Positions 35,726-46,759 are shown, numbered from the stretch's first letter. The stretch: 64,000 nt of DNA from Triatoma infestans (GCA_011037195.1 JAAEAF010005007.1:28890-92889), one strand, 5' to 3'. The notes: a model not told the origin generated them from the letters alone. Made by a program: numbers and translations.

Positions 35726-35847
35726 GGTTAATCAGATAACAAGTTTATGGATCTGTAATGTTTTGAGTTGTTTTTTGTGGAAATCGGGCACAGTGATTCC
35801 CAAAAATAGCACTCAGTTCTAGACGCACTTCTTGTCAGATGTGGTGG

Positions 35848-35890
<43 letters not shown>

Positions 35891-38800
35891 TATTATTATT
35901 ATAATTGCCTATCCCGGGTGAGCAATACCCCGGCACTGCAGCCAATAGAGACTTATTGTGCCATCCTCGATAACCTCTAGTTATCGTCCCTAAGAAGTTT
36001 GAGGACTTTCACCACTAAATCTTTTTGAGCTACCATCTCCTCAGGTCGCAAAGTACCAAAGATCTCATACCTCAATTTAGTAATTGCTACGCAATCAAAT
36101 AGCAGGTGACGGGCCGTTTCTTCCTCCTCCTGACATAATCTGCACAAGGGTTCCACGCTGATAAGCCTTTGTGCAGATGCTTCCTGAACCTGCCACGACA
36201 CGTAAGTAGTCCGTCACCAGAGAAATCTGGCTCCTACTCAGACTAAGGGTTATTTTGGTCCTTCGTTTACACAGCCTTTTGCTGTGTGTGGCACTTGGGC
36301 TCCCCCTCCAGAGCTCTTCTTGCTTACCGCGAATCCACTCCCTAATCGTCGCACGAACCGCTCCGCCAGTGATCCCCAGGACAAGCTCTGGATCAATGAA
36401 CGGAGTATTTGCCCCGTTCCTGACCAGTTGATCAGCCATCTCATTACTCTCAATCCCTATGCGTCCAGGCACCCACATCAGCTGTAACTTGTGCCTGGAG
36501 AGTCTCGACAATGCCTCTCGACATTCCTTCACTAGGTAAGCCTCTAGGGCTTTCAGTGCAGCCTGACTGTCCGAGCAAATGCGCATGATCTGGCCCCTTG
36601 GGGCTCAACGCAGGTTCTCTTCGGCACGGACCTTAATGTCAAATACTTCAGCCTGGAATATTGTGGAATATCTGCCCAGCGGTCTCTCAATACGTACCTG
36701 TGGGCCCATTTCACATACTCCTGCTCCAGTTTCGCATCCCATCCTAGACCCATCTTAGTAAACCACAAGAGTCCTGTTCGGTAGCGTTTTTCCCACCCCT
36801 TGGCCCATTCCGCCCTAGAACCTAGGAACACCCGAAATGGAACCTAGAAGTTATATATGGACAAATGCTATCCTAGGCCATACTTAACATCGGGCCCGGA
36901 TCGACCTTTAGCAACATGTCTAGATGTCTGGCTAAGGAGCCCCTCTGCCTCCAAAGACCAGTGTTGCGCAATCTGTGTACATTGGTCCCAACAGGTGCAG
37001 CGGTGTCAACCACAGCAGCACCTCTAGCGCAGCTGTCGGAGCACTTTTAAAAGCCCCCGTAATTAAAAGGCACACCAGCCTTTGTACTCGGCTGAGGCAT
37101 TTCATAGCCGTCCTCTGCTCAGTTTTATGCCACCAAACCACCGCCCCGTAAATTGTGACAGGTATGATGGCCCAAGTATAAATCCAGTGGGTCATTCTTG
37201 GAGTTAACCCCCATGACTTCCCACAGACCCGTGTAGCACAGCATAGCCTTATTTTCTGCGCTATATATTCTAGATGTGCGTTCCATGTGAGCTTGGTATC
37301 CAGGATATCTCCACGAAGAAGGACAATGTCTTATATACTTCAATGTCCCTCCTCTTAGGAAACGGTACAGAATGGTTTTCTGCGGATTTACCCCAAGGTC
37401 CACCCTTCTTCTACACACCGCTCTATGCGGTGGATAACTATTTAAATGGAAAATGAAGTTTGTACTGTTTGTAATTTTTTCAGATCCATAGATCATTTTT
37501 TAGAAATCCTTTTTTCCTTAATGAGAGATTTGTAAAAAAAAGAAAAGATGATTGATTAATTATGTCCTACAATAAATTGTGATTAGAACCGTAAGATATT
37601 TTGAAACAGAATTTCTGAGAAATCTGAAATTTAATGCAGCTTCAAAAATCCATTTTTACCGAAAAAAGTTCATATAAAAGTAACAGCAATACATGTTGAA
37701 CACAGCAATATATGAAGTTTAAAATATTGATGTAGCCGTTTTTGAAAAAAATTGTCAGAAACTGAAGGAAAAAAAAATCCTAATGCCTCACAAAAATTAC
37801 TAGATAAAAATTTGTTGTAGATAAACGAGGCCGAAATAACTATATATAGAAGTAGGAAACTAAAAAAATGGGTTAACCTATAGAGTAGCTTATGTTTTAT
37901 TCCACAACGGCCACAATGAACAGTGAACAGTTTAAATTGGAGCCACTAATATAGCTGAAATACTCTGGACAAAAGCTTTAGCTGAAAATGAGACTAGTAG
38001 AAAATGTCGTAAGCAGCATATTACAAAGTTAAAAGATGGTATTGAAGTCAGGTCAGATGAACAGTTATGTTGGATTTTATGAACGTTGAAAAGCGTTAAA
38101 AAAAATCATCACTCATCTATGGAGTACTTAAGATTTATTTATTATATCATAAGAATTTTCAAAAATACAAAATATTTAGCTTTTATAATCAAACTTTTCT
38201 TGTGTTTTTACTTTCTGTTACTCCAAGTAATTTTCGATATCGAGTTTTCACCGGAAATATCCGTTTTGAGGTCCCCTGAGTCCAAAAATGTGGTTTTTAG
38301 CGAATGGTATATATATATATATATATATGTGTGTGAGTGTGTGTGTGTCTGTATTTGTACAGAATAGCTCAAAAACGAAAAATCGTAGAAAGTTGAAACT
38401 TGACATTCCGTTTTGATATCAAAATGGGATCTGACTGTACGTTATCTGTCAAAATTCCTCAACCGGACGTACCACTTTACTAGTTGGTTTCTTTACTTTT
38501 TTGCGATTTTTCTCAAAAATAGCACCGACGATTTTATCTAAACGTAGTGTGTGAACTATACATACAAAGAGCTACAACTTTTATTTGAAACATTTCTCTA
38601 GAAAAAATTATTTAAAGGCACTTTTGGGGGAGGGGGTGAGGTTAGGTTTTCTTCGAAAGTGCTATTTCAGTTTATTAGACAATTCTGTCATCTAAATAAT
38701 CTTAATTAGAATTGAATATGTTGTTGAAATTCAGATTTTGAAAAAAAAATCGGATAAACAGAAGAGCGTTTACTTTAACACTTTACTGAATGATTTTTTT

Positions 38801-41800
38801 TTTTTCACTTTTTCGTGATTTTCTCAAAAATGGATCCGAAGATTTTCTTGAAACATCATATATAAATTAAATATGCAAATATCTACAACTTTTATTTAAA
38901 ACATTTCTCTGAGAAAATTCATTTAAGAGCACTTTTAGGGGGTGGGGTTATGTTTTTCTATAAAGTGTAACGTACAACAATTCTACCATCCAAACAGAAT
39001 TAATTAGAAATAAATAGCTGGCCAAAATTCTGAGTTTTAAGAAAATTAGTAAACCGGAAGTACACAATTTTTTCAGTTTTCGACGAATCTCTTCAATTTG
39101 TACATAAACTAAAATATTTGTCAATTATAATTTTGAAAACTGGAGTAAGGGAAAGTTGTGTGAGTGTTTAATACCAGATTTTTTGGTCGAATTTGGATTG
39201 TTCTGAAGGCCTGAACGTAGGCTTCTCTTTAAAATGCTCTTTCAAAGTATATCTACCAATCTTCACAATATAAAGAGAATTAATTAAACTGAAAAATCTT
39301 AACCGTTTGTGAAGTAAACCGGTTAATTGATATGCGACTTTCCAGATTGGGATTTTTAATTTCTTGCAAATTTGTTGTAAAACAGCTCCAACGATTTTCC
39401 ATGAATTTAATTTTATACTAACTGAATATAACATAATACTATTTCTTTTTATTTATTTATATCTGGAAAAATTTGGAGTGGGGGTCAGTCTAAACTACCA
39501 CTATATCAGTTTAGTTTAAATTTCCAACATCTTGTTACTTACTAGCAGTAAGAGGAAGTATTATAATCGTGTCAAATTTTTTCGATATCGACTTTTCACC
39601 GGAAATATCCGTTTTGAGGTCTACCAAGTTCAAAAAAGTGGTTTTTAGCAAATTGTGTGTATGTATGTATGTGTATTTGAACAGCATAGCTCAAAAACGA
39701 AAAACCGTAGAAAGCTGAAACTTGATATTCCGTTTAGGTAACACAATGGGATCTCACTGTGCGTTATCTGTCAAAATTCCTTAACCGGAAGTACCACTTT
39801 ACTAGTTAGTTTTTTTACTACGATACAACTCTATCATCCAAACAAAATTAATTAGAAATAAATAGATGGCCAAAATTCCAAGTTTGTAGAAAATTAGGAA
39901 GCCGGAAGTGCGCTTTTATTGAACAGTTTTGTCAGTTTTCGACGAATTTCGTTATATTTGGTACCCAAATTATATCATTTGTCAATTATAATTTTGAGAA
40001 CAGGAGTAAGAGAAATTTGTGAGATTTTTATTTATTTATATCCGGAAAAATTTGGAGTGGGGGTCAGTCTAAACTACCACTATATCAGATTAGTTTAAAT
40101 TTCCAACATATTTTTTTTTTTTTTTTGTAATAACAATAAAAATTACAATTTTCCTAAAAATTCTAGATTAAAACTAAATTTCAGAAAAAGAATGTCGTGT
40201 GAATGTTACGCACGTGTATTTTTTATTACTTCCTTTACCCAATAGTAAGAGGAGTAATGCGATCATATCAAATTTCTTTCGAAATTGAGTTTTTACCGGA
40301 AATATAGTGTTTTGAGGTCCTCTAAGAACGAAAAAAAAAAATTCACATTCTGTTTGAATATCACCAATGTGATTCCGACCGGAAGTTAACCATTTTAATG
40401 CTTCAACCGCAATTACAATATAACTCAAAGGATTTTTCATTTTTTGGCGATTATCTCATGAATGTCTAAAATTATTTTATCTAAACTTCGTATGCTTATT
40501 AATCATTATTTATTTTTTGTCTGTGGAGAGACTCTACGCCAAACCCTAAGCCCCATTGGGCCCCTAGAGCTACCCCAAGAAATGCAACAACAAACTTGGT
40601 CTAGAACAAATATCCAGAACCAGATCTAATCCATCTAAGATTCACCGCAGTCCAAATAAATCGGACAATATTCCATAAGGGGGAAATAGCCTAAGCTCTT
40701 CCGACCAAAGGTCCGGAATTTAATTTCCTCACAACCCAGGCAATCAGTCATAAGATGGATTGGTGTTTCCTTTTCTGTCTCACAGACTCTACAAAATGGA
40801 CCCGACATGAGCCCGCATTATGTAGAGATGTCTCCTTAAACCACAATGTCCAGTAAGGAATCCAAGCAGATGCCTGAGAGAGCTCGGTGAAAAACACAGC
40901 AACGTCTCACTAATGGCCTTGTCCGGACAATCCCCGTTGCGCACTAGGGACTGCCGAAAACCAACCGAGTTCATCCATAAGGATGAATGCTGTGAAGCTG
41001 TCCATGTCTGGAAGCCTGACAGACATGTGCCAGAAGACGCTAACAGCAGGCTCGAGACCAATGAAAGGGAGAGAGGCGCTCAATTTGGCAAACCTATCCA
41101 CCTTTTCCCAAAAATTCCCATGTGGACTGGTATCCAGACTAGAAGCACATCCTTCAGAGAGGAAAGCACTTCCAGTCTTTTAGAACATTCATATAGCATA
41201 GAATGTGCATAGAAGACACATGAACTCAGCGCCTTAAGCGCAGTTTAGCTGCTTGAGCAGATAGAAACACCTTTTAAGTTAGTGTTTCTCGTATCCTCTC
41301 ATCCAAGAGATACAACAAGGAATGGTCTGAAAGACTATGGTCTCTTATTACACATACATAATGTAGATCTATTATTTTGGAAAAATTCTAGGAGAGGCAT
41401 GACATTAGACTTCCAATTGAATTGCCACATGTTAATTAATATTGTTATAATTCCGAATTAAAAAAAAAAAATGATTTCGATTTTCTTGTCAACCTCACGA
41501 GAGAGATTTGTCATATTTAATACGGCTAAGTAATCGTACACTACCTTATCAATATTGTTTGGAACTTTTATTTTACATGTATATTGTTTTAGAGAGATCT
41601 GAGGAAGTGGCGACGTCATACTTCTCTCTAAAGGACCATCTGAATGTAATAATTCAGTTCTACCATCTAAAAAATGATAATGAAAATAAAACGTATTGCT
41701 AAAATTCCAAGATTGACGAAACGTTTTTTCCAGATTTCCGTGCTTTTACTCAATAACTATACTAGCGAGTTAGCTATACTAACTGCCCATTTGTGAAGAT

Positions 41801-42243
41801 CTATTGGTTCTGTTTACATTTTTTCACGAGAAAATTATTTGAGGATATTCTCAGGAAGCTATAGCTTCACTCTGCTCTGTCGAAGCGACACATCAATGAA
41901 TTCATTATGTGTGAATTCCCCAATTATTTAATATAAAAAGCACCAAATATTTCAAAAATTTCAAACAGTTTAGAAAGTTTGTCACTAATAGCTTCAAAAG
42001 AATTTCATGCAATTAGAGAAATACATAATATAAGTATTTCATACCAGTTTAATTTAAATTTAGTTTATCTTATAAGTCAATGATTATTAAGGCATTTTTA
42101 AATACTTACTGTAAAGCATATTGTCCGACTTCGTCTCTTGTTTCCACTCGTGATACCAATGGGAAAACTTCTGGATGTTTAGTGCCCTGGGGAAAAGCTA
42201 AACTGACTGTAGCTAAAGCCACTACTAATGTAACGGTATACAT
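28019..42243 (-). CDS. Cuticle protein, RR-1 type (gene B), large intron
   Basis: Exons 42243-42110 and 28238-28019 reconstruct a 117-residue secreted cuticle protein matching gene A with about 12 substitutions. The donor (CA|gtaagt at 42110/42109) and acceptor (28239) are conserved, and both intron ends align with the ends of gene A's 518-bp intron; the middle 13 kb is transposon-derived. Predicted role: a chitin-binding structural component of cuticle, as for gene A. The open frames, intact promoter and poly(A) signal argue that it still works. Whether splicing bridges the 13,871-bp intron cannot be judged from sequence; a split pseudogene is the alternative. Confidence 0.75.
28321..29600. 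other. Gene B intron: unassigned DNA
   Basis: Contains a CA microsatellite (28480-28500), a GC-richer block with short ORFs at 28420-28800, poly(T) at 28851-28863, and a G-rich line near 29235. A ggtttaaattc B-box-like sequence at 29508 might be a SINE head but is not supported by a second copy. Confidence 0.35.
29640..29920. repeat. Foldback with paired hammerhead-like motifs
   Basis: Arms about 29669-29740 and 29802-29871 are inverted (gatagcctgctcctttttat against aaaaagaagcaggctatc). The plus strand 29814-29843 reads CTGATGA, GGG-CGAAC-CCC, TGAAACCGGTC with CATC before and GATG after. The minus strand 29701-29730 has CTGATGA and a degraded GAAAC. The overlapping ORFs are palindrome shadows. 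Confidence 0.7.
29921..31200. repeat. Gene B intron: diverged R1-like repeats
   Basis: 30480-30960 follows the R1 order (gtaagggaaagtattgcatt, ttttgaggtccacttaacc, gaagacaatcggttgatcgg). Poly(T) at 31010-31021 and poly(A) at 31056-31074 are present. No gene seen. Confidence 0.4.
31230..31860 (+). pseudogene. LINE RNase H / zinc-knuckle remnant
   Basis: Broken plus-strand reading includes LWLGWVPGH, then a TGHCLLMKHLHSIGLLTADA segment and CRKCGKRYRFYLLGECDHY. This is the end of an RNase H domain (WVPGH box) followed by a CCHC-type knuckle, as found at the C-terminus of several non-LTR retrotransposon ORF2 proteins. More decayed than 33774-34791; relative of 40505-41240. Confidence 0.6.
31891..32553 (+). 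mobile_element. LTR (Ty3/Gypsy-type) with PBS-like sequence
   Basis: Starts TGTAATG and ends CATTACA. It shares actagtggtccagcc, agtgtgaacaac, a TATA-like aatatatatataaact block and gtgcatcttagttagtt with the solo LTRs at 13466 and 49636. The end is immediately followed by tctggtggcagcggtgggat (32554-32573), a plausible primer-binding site. There is no gag or pol; instead an inverted LTR part follows. Confidence 0.7.
31891..32871. repeat. Inverted repeat of LTR 5' ends, ~267-bp arms
   Basis: Left arm 31891-32159 and right arm 32606-32871 are nearly identical in reverse orientation, differing by a few single bases and two small indels. Both outer ends are TGTAATG. The spacer holds the rest of the left LTR, the PBS-like sequence and a second gattccattaca end motif at 32591-32602. 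Confidence 0.85.
32872..33580. other. Gene B intron: AT-rich, no gene seen
   Basis: AT-rich, with TA runs near 33403-33414. No recognisable coding sequence. Confidence 0.35.
33585..33713 (+). mobile_element. Possible LINE 3' end with (TTA)n tail
   Basis: ggacggaccttggtccatgc followed by AATAAAA at about 33670 and a (TTA)n run at 33681-33713, the usual look of a non-LTR element 3' terminus. No coding part is attached. Confidence 0.35.
33774..34791 (+). mobile_element. LINE 3' fragment: RNase H + zinc knuckle, with TSD
   Basis: Bounded by a 12-bp direct repeat taaagtagaagt (33762-33773 and 34792-34803). The frame encodes an RNase H domain: WFTDGSK (first Asp), FQAEVYAI (Glu), IFSDSQAAL (Asp) and WVPGHKGIIGNEIADQLARE (His and Asp). 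A CRLCQEEEETASHLLFDC knuckle follows. A premature TAG at 34140 and a frameshift near 34390 disable it. The 3' end is an (AATTCT)n-like tail. Typical of I/R1/Loa-type LINEs whose ORF2 ends in RNase H. Lies in the gene B intron. Confidence 0.88.
34804..35850. repeat. Gene B intron: diverged R1 text and (GT)n
   Basis: 35515-35600 is a reverse R1 5' part (aaaattccggtgagaactcg). A long GT microsatellite lies at 35669-35727. Elsewhere AT-rich with no gene. Confidence 0.45.
35851..35902. repeat. (TTA)n microsatellite, LINE tail
   Basis: A run of TTA repeats that on the minus strand is an (AAT)n tail directly following the LINE at 35903-37460. Confidence 0.7.
35903..37460 (-). mobile_element. LINE: RT thumb, RNase H, zinc knuckle
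   Basis: Minus-strand pieces in order: an RT C-terminal segment with TIYGAVVWWHKTEQRTAMKC and LSRVQRLVCLLITGAFKSAP (37020-37150), WAKGWEKRYRTGLLWFTK (36770), RICSDSQAALKALEAYLVKE (36500-36580), WVPGRIGIESNEMADQL (36430) and CRLCQEEEETARHLLFDC (36110). The catalytic SDSQ and the NE.AD region remain, but the usual WVPGH histidine is Arg. Frameshifts divide it. Its 3' end (ggcacaataag...gtgcc) is homologous to 34715-34755. 5' truncated. Confidence 0.8.
37461..38206. other. Gene B intron: AT-rich, diverged R1 hints
   Basis: No gene seen. Around 37610-37800 there are weak R1-superfamily blocks (gaaatttaatgcagcttcaa, gtagccgtttttgaaaaaaa). Confidence 0.3.
38207..39180 (+). repeat. R1 repeat, long copy missing the first ~30 bp
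   Basis: Opens actttctgttactccaagta and jumps directly to attttcgatatcgagttttc, so the gaggaagtattgtaatcg part is deleted. An AT/GT microsatellite lies at 38309-38350. Both internal units are present and the end is gtgtgagtgtttaatacc. Confidence 0.7.
39443..40109 (+). repeat. R1 copy bracketed by an 85-bp direct repeat
   Basis: R1 sequence 39536-40020 (internally deleted: the second unit follows the first after accactttactag) is flanked by near-identical segments 39443-39528 and 40025-40109 (aaaaatttggagtgggggtc, aaactaccactatatcag). The direct repeats are themselves R1-superfamily text, so a local tandem duplication is likely. Confidence 0.6.
40110..40504 (+). repeat. Diverged R1-like repeat
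   Basis: 40225-40440 reads taagaggagtaatgcgatca, accggaaatatagtgttttg and caaccgcaattacaat, i.e. R1 order at low identity. Poly(T) at 40111-40125. No gene. Confidence 0.4.
40505..41240 (-). mobile_element. LINE RNase H / zinc-knuckle fragment
   Basis: The minus strand matches the plus-strand LINE at 63465-64000: FAKLSASLPFIGLEPAVSVF, HMSVRLPDMDSFTAFILMDE, a TGHCGLRRHLYIMRAHVGS segment, then an FCRVCETE-like knuckle. The HMGI...NE..D part of RNase H is broken near 41110. Same family as the window-end copy. Confidence 0.7.
41241..41639. other. Gene B intron: no gene seen
   Basis: Unassigned; poly(A) at 41460-41470. Confidence 0.3.
42110..42243 (-). CDS. Cuticle protein gene B, exon 1 (signal peptide)
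   Basis: Encodes residues 1-44 plus two bases of codon 45: a signal peptide MYTVTLVVALATVSLA and then FPQGTKHPEVFPLVSRVETR and DEVGQYAL. It differs from gene A at six positions, mostly conservative (L4V, I6L, I7V, A12T, D23H, I30V). The ATG context and donor site are as in gene A. Confidence 0.88.
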
Positions 42244-42315
42244 GCTTTTTAAGATATAAAAAAAGAATTGCTGAGCTTGCCTGTGTAAATCGTTGTGTTA
42301 AACCGACTGATTCAA

Positions 42316-42352
42316 ACTGATGTTATTTCCAAATAACACTACACTATATATA
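42316..42352 (-). promoter_or_regulatory. Core promoter of cuticle gene B
   Basis: TATATATAG (42352-42344) and initiator TCAGT (42320-42316), with the same 34-nt spacing as gene A. Confidence 0.65.
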
Positions 42353-44420
42353 CTGGTTTATAGTCATAGAAAAACAAGATATTTTTAGAAAAATTGAATT
42401 ACAAAAAATATTAAAAATTGTATTGTTAGTTGTTTGTTTATATATCGAAAGCTTTTAGCAAGGTATGTTTTGCATATAAATATGACAGTTATGTAAAGGT
42501 TAAAAATTGCTTACCTTATCTGGTCATATAATTACTTAATGGATGATAATTAAAAACATATTTTTGTTTAAATTATCACTTATTTCCTTTATTTTTATCG
42601 TATTTACTTAAATAATTAAATATCCTTCATATTTGTTATCTTTTATTAATAAATGTTAATTTGAATAATGGAGCCACATTATTAGAGGCACAATAAAGAA
42701 GCTCTATTTTGGTAAAGCCCCATATAAATCTAGTCTTACAAAGTGATTATTAATTTATAATGCGTAACAAATAACCTAATAACTTTTTTCTGTTTCTTAT
42801 TTCAGTGCATAGCTCTTAGAATTTGCCAAGCTTAATAATAATTTTTGTAGTTGCTCTTTATTGTCGACTGAATTGACTTTCTTTTATTATTGTAAAGAAA
42901 GTATTGCATTCTTCCTATTAGAAATGCATATTCTGATGTCTTTCAACATCAGAAATTCGAAACTTTGGATTCAAACTTGCATTTCAAACTCGAAAGTGTG
43001 GATGTTAAAAATTACTCTAGTGTTTTTATGTATTGCCACTGTTCGTTATTTAATTTAATATTTTAATTTGCCGCCAATTTCTTGTAATAGTTTTATTCTG
43101 GAGGGCGGGTCTTAACACTATCTTAGTAAATTTTACTAATTAACTCTTATATCATTCGGACTTTTTACTTATCCGTTCTTGAATCATTTATTAAACTTTC
43201 CTAGTCTATTATGCCATTTGCTAGGAGCTCACTGTCCAGAGACCGGCAATGCACGATAGATGTTGATCCACGATAGATGTTCAATGGTTAAAGATGTTGA
43301 CGCGCCTTAAATTTAAAAAAAATTAGACCATGTTCTGTATGCAACAAGCGGATAACCCCTTTGCGGAAGATAACTTCTCTTGCTGTCCTATTAAGCTTTT
43401 GAACGAGTAGGACAACTAATTACCCGATGAAGTCGGTCATACAATTCTCCCGGCCTATGCAGTTCACATATACTTGAGTGCAGCGGTGCTTGTTTCTAAG
43501 ACGAACACCGCCCGGTCTGTTACCTCCGGTTGTGTTTTTGTTATGCCGCACATGTCCGGACTTTTTGTTAATTAGATCGTTGATGATATTCTGACTCACA
43601 GAGACTTAACCTCGTCTAGTTGTGCCCGTTCACCTATGCAGTTACCAGATGTTACTTCCGGGGTCTTCTCTCTGGTATGCCATACAAGTTTACCTCACTC
43701 TTAATTGTTATTCACATTTATCAACTGAAGCTTGCAGAGTGTGGTGAAGAATCTTCTGGACTCGGATGCATTTAAGGGCTATATCTCTTTTGTTATTTTA
43801 CCCTTTGTTTCGAGGTCTTCAGGATAACGAATAAGGAATTCTGCGTATCAATGTAAGCGACTTTCCTATGGTCTATGTTGTAACAATAAAATTAAACAGT
43901 TCCCTTTTTGTCATTCTCTAATTAGTTATTGTATAGAGACTACGAACTTTTTCTTTTACTATCTATTTCCATATTTATTTTACATTTTAAATTTGAATTC
44001 TATATTATACGGTCCACTCGTATTTACCATATTTACATTTTTTTTCTTTATTTACTAAAGTTTAACTCAAGAACAGTAAATCTTAGAAAGTTCTAATTGA
44101 TATTTCATTTGGATACTGCAAGGCTATCCGACAATCAAGTTTTTGTCGGAAATCGTTAAAGCACTTTACTGAATGGATTTTACGGCATTTTTCGATTTTC
44201 TCCGAATCATGTAATGGTGGCGCCTCGGTAGGCTTCTAAAGGGAACTATTGAGCGCAACTATGGTGAATTTGTTAGCATGATTTCATTACAATAATAATG
44301 GAGGAAATTATGCTAAAGGATGTCGCATGAGTGTCACACCAGATTTTTTTATTATTCATGGGTTTTGAGAATGTGTATTTTCTGTATAATAGCTCCGGCA
44401 ATTTTTGTTTCAGCTCACTG

Positions 44421-45230
44421 TCCAGAGGCCGGCAATGCACGATAGATGATCAAGGATTATAGTTGTTGACGCGCCTTAAATTAAAAAAAAAAAATTAGAC
44501 CGTGTTCTGTATGTAGCAAGCGGGTAACCCCATCTATTTAATAATAGAGTTACATATTAGAGGCACACTAAAGAAGCGTCTATTTTTTGGTAAAGCAAAT
44601 CCACTGTGCCCCACATAAAACTAGTGTTACGAAGTAATATTAATTAATATTTAACTTGAATAATAAATAATAATATCGACCAGATATTCTTAGCTTGATA
44701 ATTTTTTTTTCGTAGTTGCTCTTTATTGCGGACTGAAAGTATAACCTATTTTTGCTTTCTTTTATTACTGTAAAAGATAGTATTGCATTCCTGTTATTAG
44801 AAATGCATGTTTTGATGTCTTTCAAGGGGAAAAAAAAATGCAGTTCAGAAATTGGCCTGGTGTATATCTGTCTGGCTAAAGTAAAGTACAACTCATGAAC
44901 GGTAAATCTCAAAATGATTCAATTGATATTTCATCTAGGTACTGCCAGGGTACGCGACCATAAGTTTTTGTCCAAAATCGGTCAACCTCTTTACTGAATG
45001 GCTATTTCAGGCCTGTTTTTTCGAATTTCTTGAAAATGGTTCCAGATCTCTTTTTTAATTTTTTTATGCATATTATATATGTAGGTCTATCACATTTATC
45101 TGAAAAAATCATTTCATGAAAATTCATTTTAATGACATTCTATGGCTGTGGGAAATTTAGACATTTCTTTTAGATTATATATAAGTAATTATAAGTTTTT
45201 TACATCTGTATAATCTTAGATTAGATTACA
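44421..45230 (+). repeat. Diverged R1-like repeat, uninterrupted
   Basis: 44760-45060 reads agtattgcattcctgttatt, tcatgaacggtaaatctc and aatcggtcaacctctttact without the R2 insertion found in the block copies. No gene. Confidence 0.45.
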
Positions 45231-45234
45231 TAGC

Positions 45235-45660
45235 TTTAGGAGTTCATTGCACTGCGACCTTAAAGATCTATTGTGCCCTTCCCCACCCCAAGGAGCCTCC
45301 TCAGTGCACTGCCGGCCTCTGGAGCCTTGTTTTCTAGATCTAGATGACACTGCCCATCACCGGACATTGAACTGCAGAGGTTTCTAGGAAGAGAAAATCT
45401 AAGGGCATTATGCTGGATTCGAACTCGGGATCTCCGCTTTGCTAGTCCAGCGCACTACCACTGAGCTAATCCCTTCCTTCATCTTTAGCTAACGCCATTT
45501 GACTAAAGGCGGAGACCTTAGTTTGTGTACTATATTTGTCCTTGTGTGCAAAGTGTGGAGTAAGTAATCTTGAATGTAAATTAAGTCTATTGTGTACTGT
45601 TCTGAAGAAGTGCATGGAGTACTACTAAGCTGTGGTCAACCAGTGGGGTCGCTACTTCTC
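45235..45660 (-). mobile_element. Composite SINE, copy 1
   Basis: The minus strand begins with a ~185-bp module (ggggtcgctac on the plus strand at 45644; tgtgtactgttctgaagaag; tagtttgtgtactat), then an Ala-like tRNA head (gggattagctcagtggta, AGC in the anticodon position, B box gagttcgaatcc), the S1 core (agattttctcttcctag, gatgggcagtgtcatctag) and an end aggtcgcagtgcaatgaac. The same order occurs at 57735-58160 and 61365-61835. Confidence 0.7.
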
Positions 45661-46759
45661 AAACCTGTATAATATAAGTAATAATTTAATTCGGAATTTT
45701 TATCCAAATTCCGATTTATAAATATCGGTTGATTTTTGAAAGTGATACATTAATGAACTTTTCTTCAGTTTTTCTGCGACTGAATGAATTTCTTTAATCA
45801 TTGTAACTAAACGACCATAGATCTATTACTTATATAAACTCTGCCATAAAATTAACATTTTTATTACAGTTTTGGTTCTCCCAAAAATATAAAAATTAAG
45901 TGTTTTTAACAGTCAATAAAAATTCTAAGTTTTTAAAAAATGTAGCCAATTGAAACTATGTAATTTGCATTGCGAGAAAGTCGTGTCAATATTTCACAAC
46001 AGATTGTTGGCTCCATGTTTAATGTTCTAAAGAAATTTTATGTTCTTAATTTGTACAAAAATTTGGTTTCTCATCTGTCCCAGTTCTGTTCAGAGGTATT
46101 CAGTCGCAAGTGATATAGAAATGTTGAAGTAATCAATATAAAACGGTTCATTGTAAATATATAATATAAATAAGAAATTAATGAAAGTAAGATTCCATCT
46201 TTGATATTTACAAATGAGTCAATTAAAAGTAAAAATTAAAAAAAATATTTTCAGCTTAGTAAACAGTAAATAAAAGCTTATTAGCAATTTAAAAAATGAA
46301 GTTAGTAAAAAATGGAAGAGTCAGTCGATAGATGAATAATGTTGAATGCTAATGGGTAAGGTGGAAATAAGATTAAGAATTGAAGATAAGTTGGAAGTCC
46401 TTCCTACTATTTTTTTCCCCCTGATTTGGAGAGCTTTGTGCGAAGGGAAGCCAAAGTGGAGGGTGGATGGGAACGAGTGAAGGGGTTGGCATGCTATGGA
46501 AGAAGATGAAAATGGGCCTCTATAGAATAAAGAATGACCTCAGCTAGCGGGCTCGGAACTACCAAAGTCAGAGCGCCCATCTCAGCCGCCCCAGCTGCAG
46601 GAATGTTTTCACATCGATCTTCAAAAGGTATATTACTCACTGGCGTAACTGAATTATTAAACGTATTTCTGTGATTTTGCCTGAGCGAATACACTCTACT
46701 AACTGCTACATAGATCAGTAAATTGCTCACTTAGCCTGGACTGCATCGACCAGTGCTTT
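45661..46759. other. Diverged R1-like text and AT-rich DNA
   Basis: 45690-46010 is weakly R1-like (aaattccgatttataaat, gcgagaaagtcgtgtcaata). 46400-46740 is somewhat GC-richer without a recognisable product. No gene. Confidence 0.3.

Larger units (their letters stand above)
41640..44420. repeat. Segmental duplication block B, 5' portion
   Basis: Paralogous to about 17750-20450. Contains gene B exon 1 and promoter, and the same upstream R1-like element interrupted by R2 (43040-44050). Near 44340 it departs from block A and carries a second short piece of the ggccggcaatgcacgataga segment (44420). Confidence 0.75.

Noticed and set aside
35669..35902. CRISPR-like or satellite array
   Set aside because: Only simple GT and TTA microsatellites; the TTA run is the tail of a LINE.
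40913..41212. Plus-strand ORF of 99 codons
   Set aside because: It is a shadow of the minus-strand LINE RNase H fragment.
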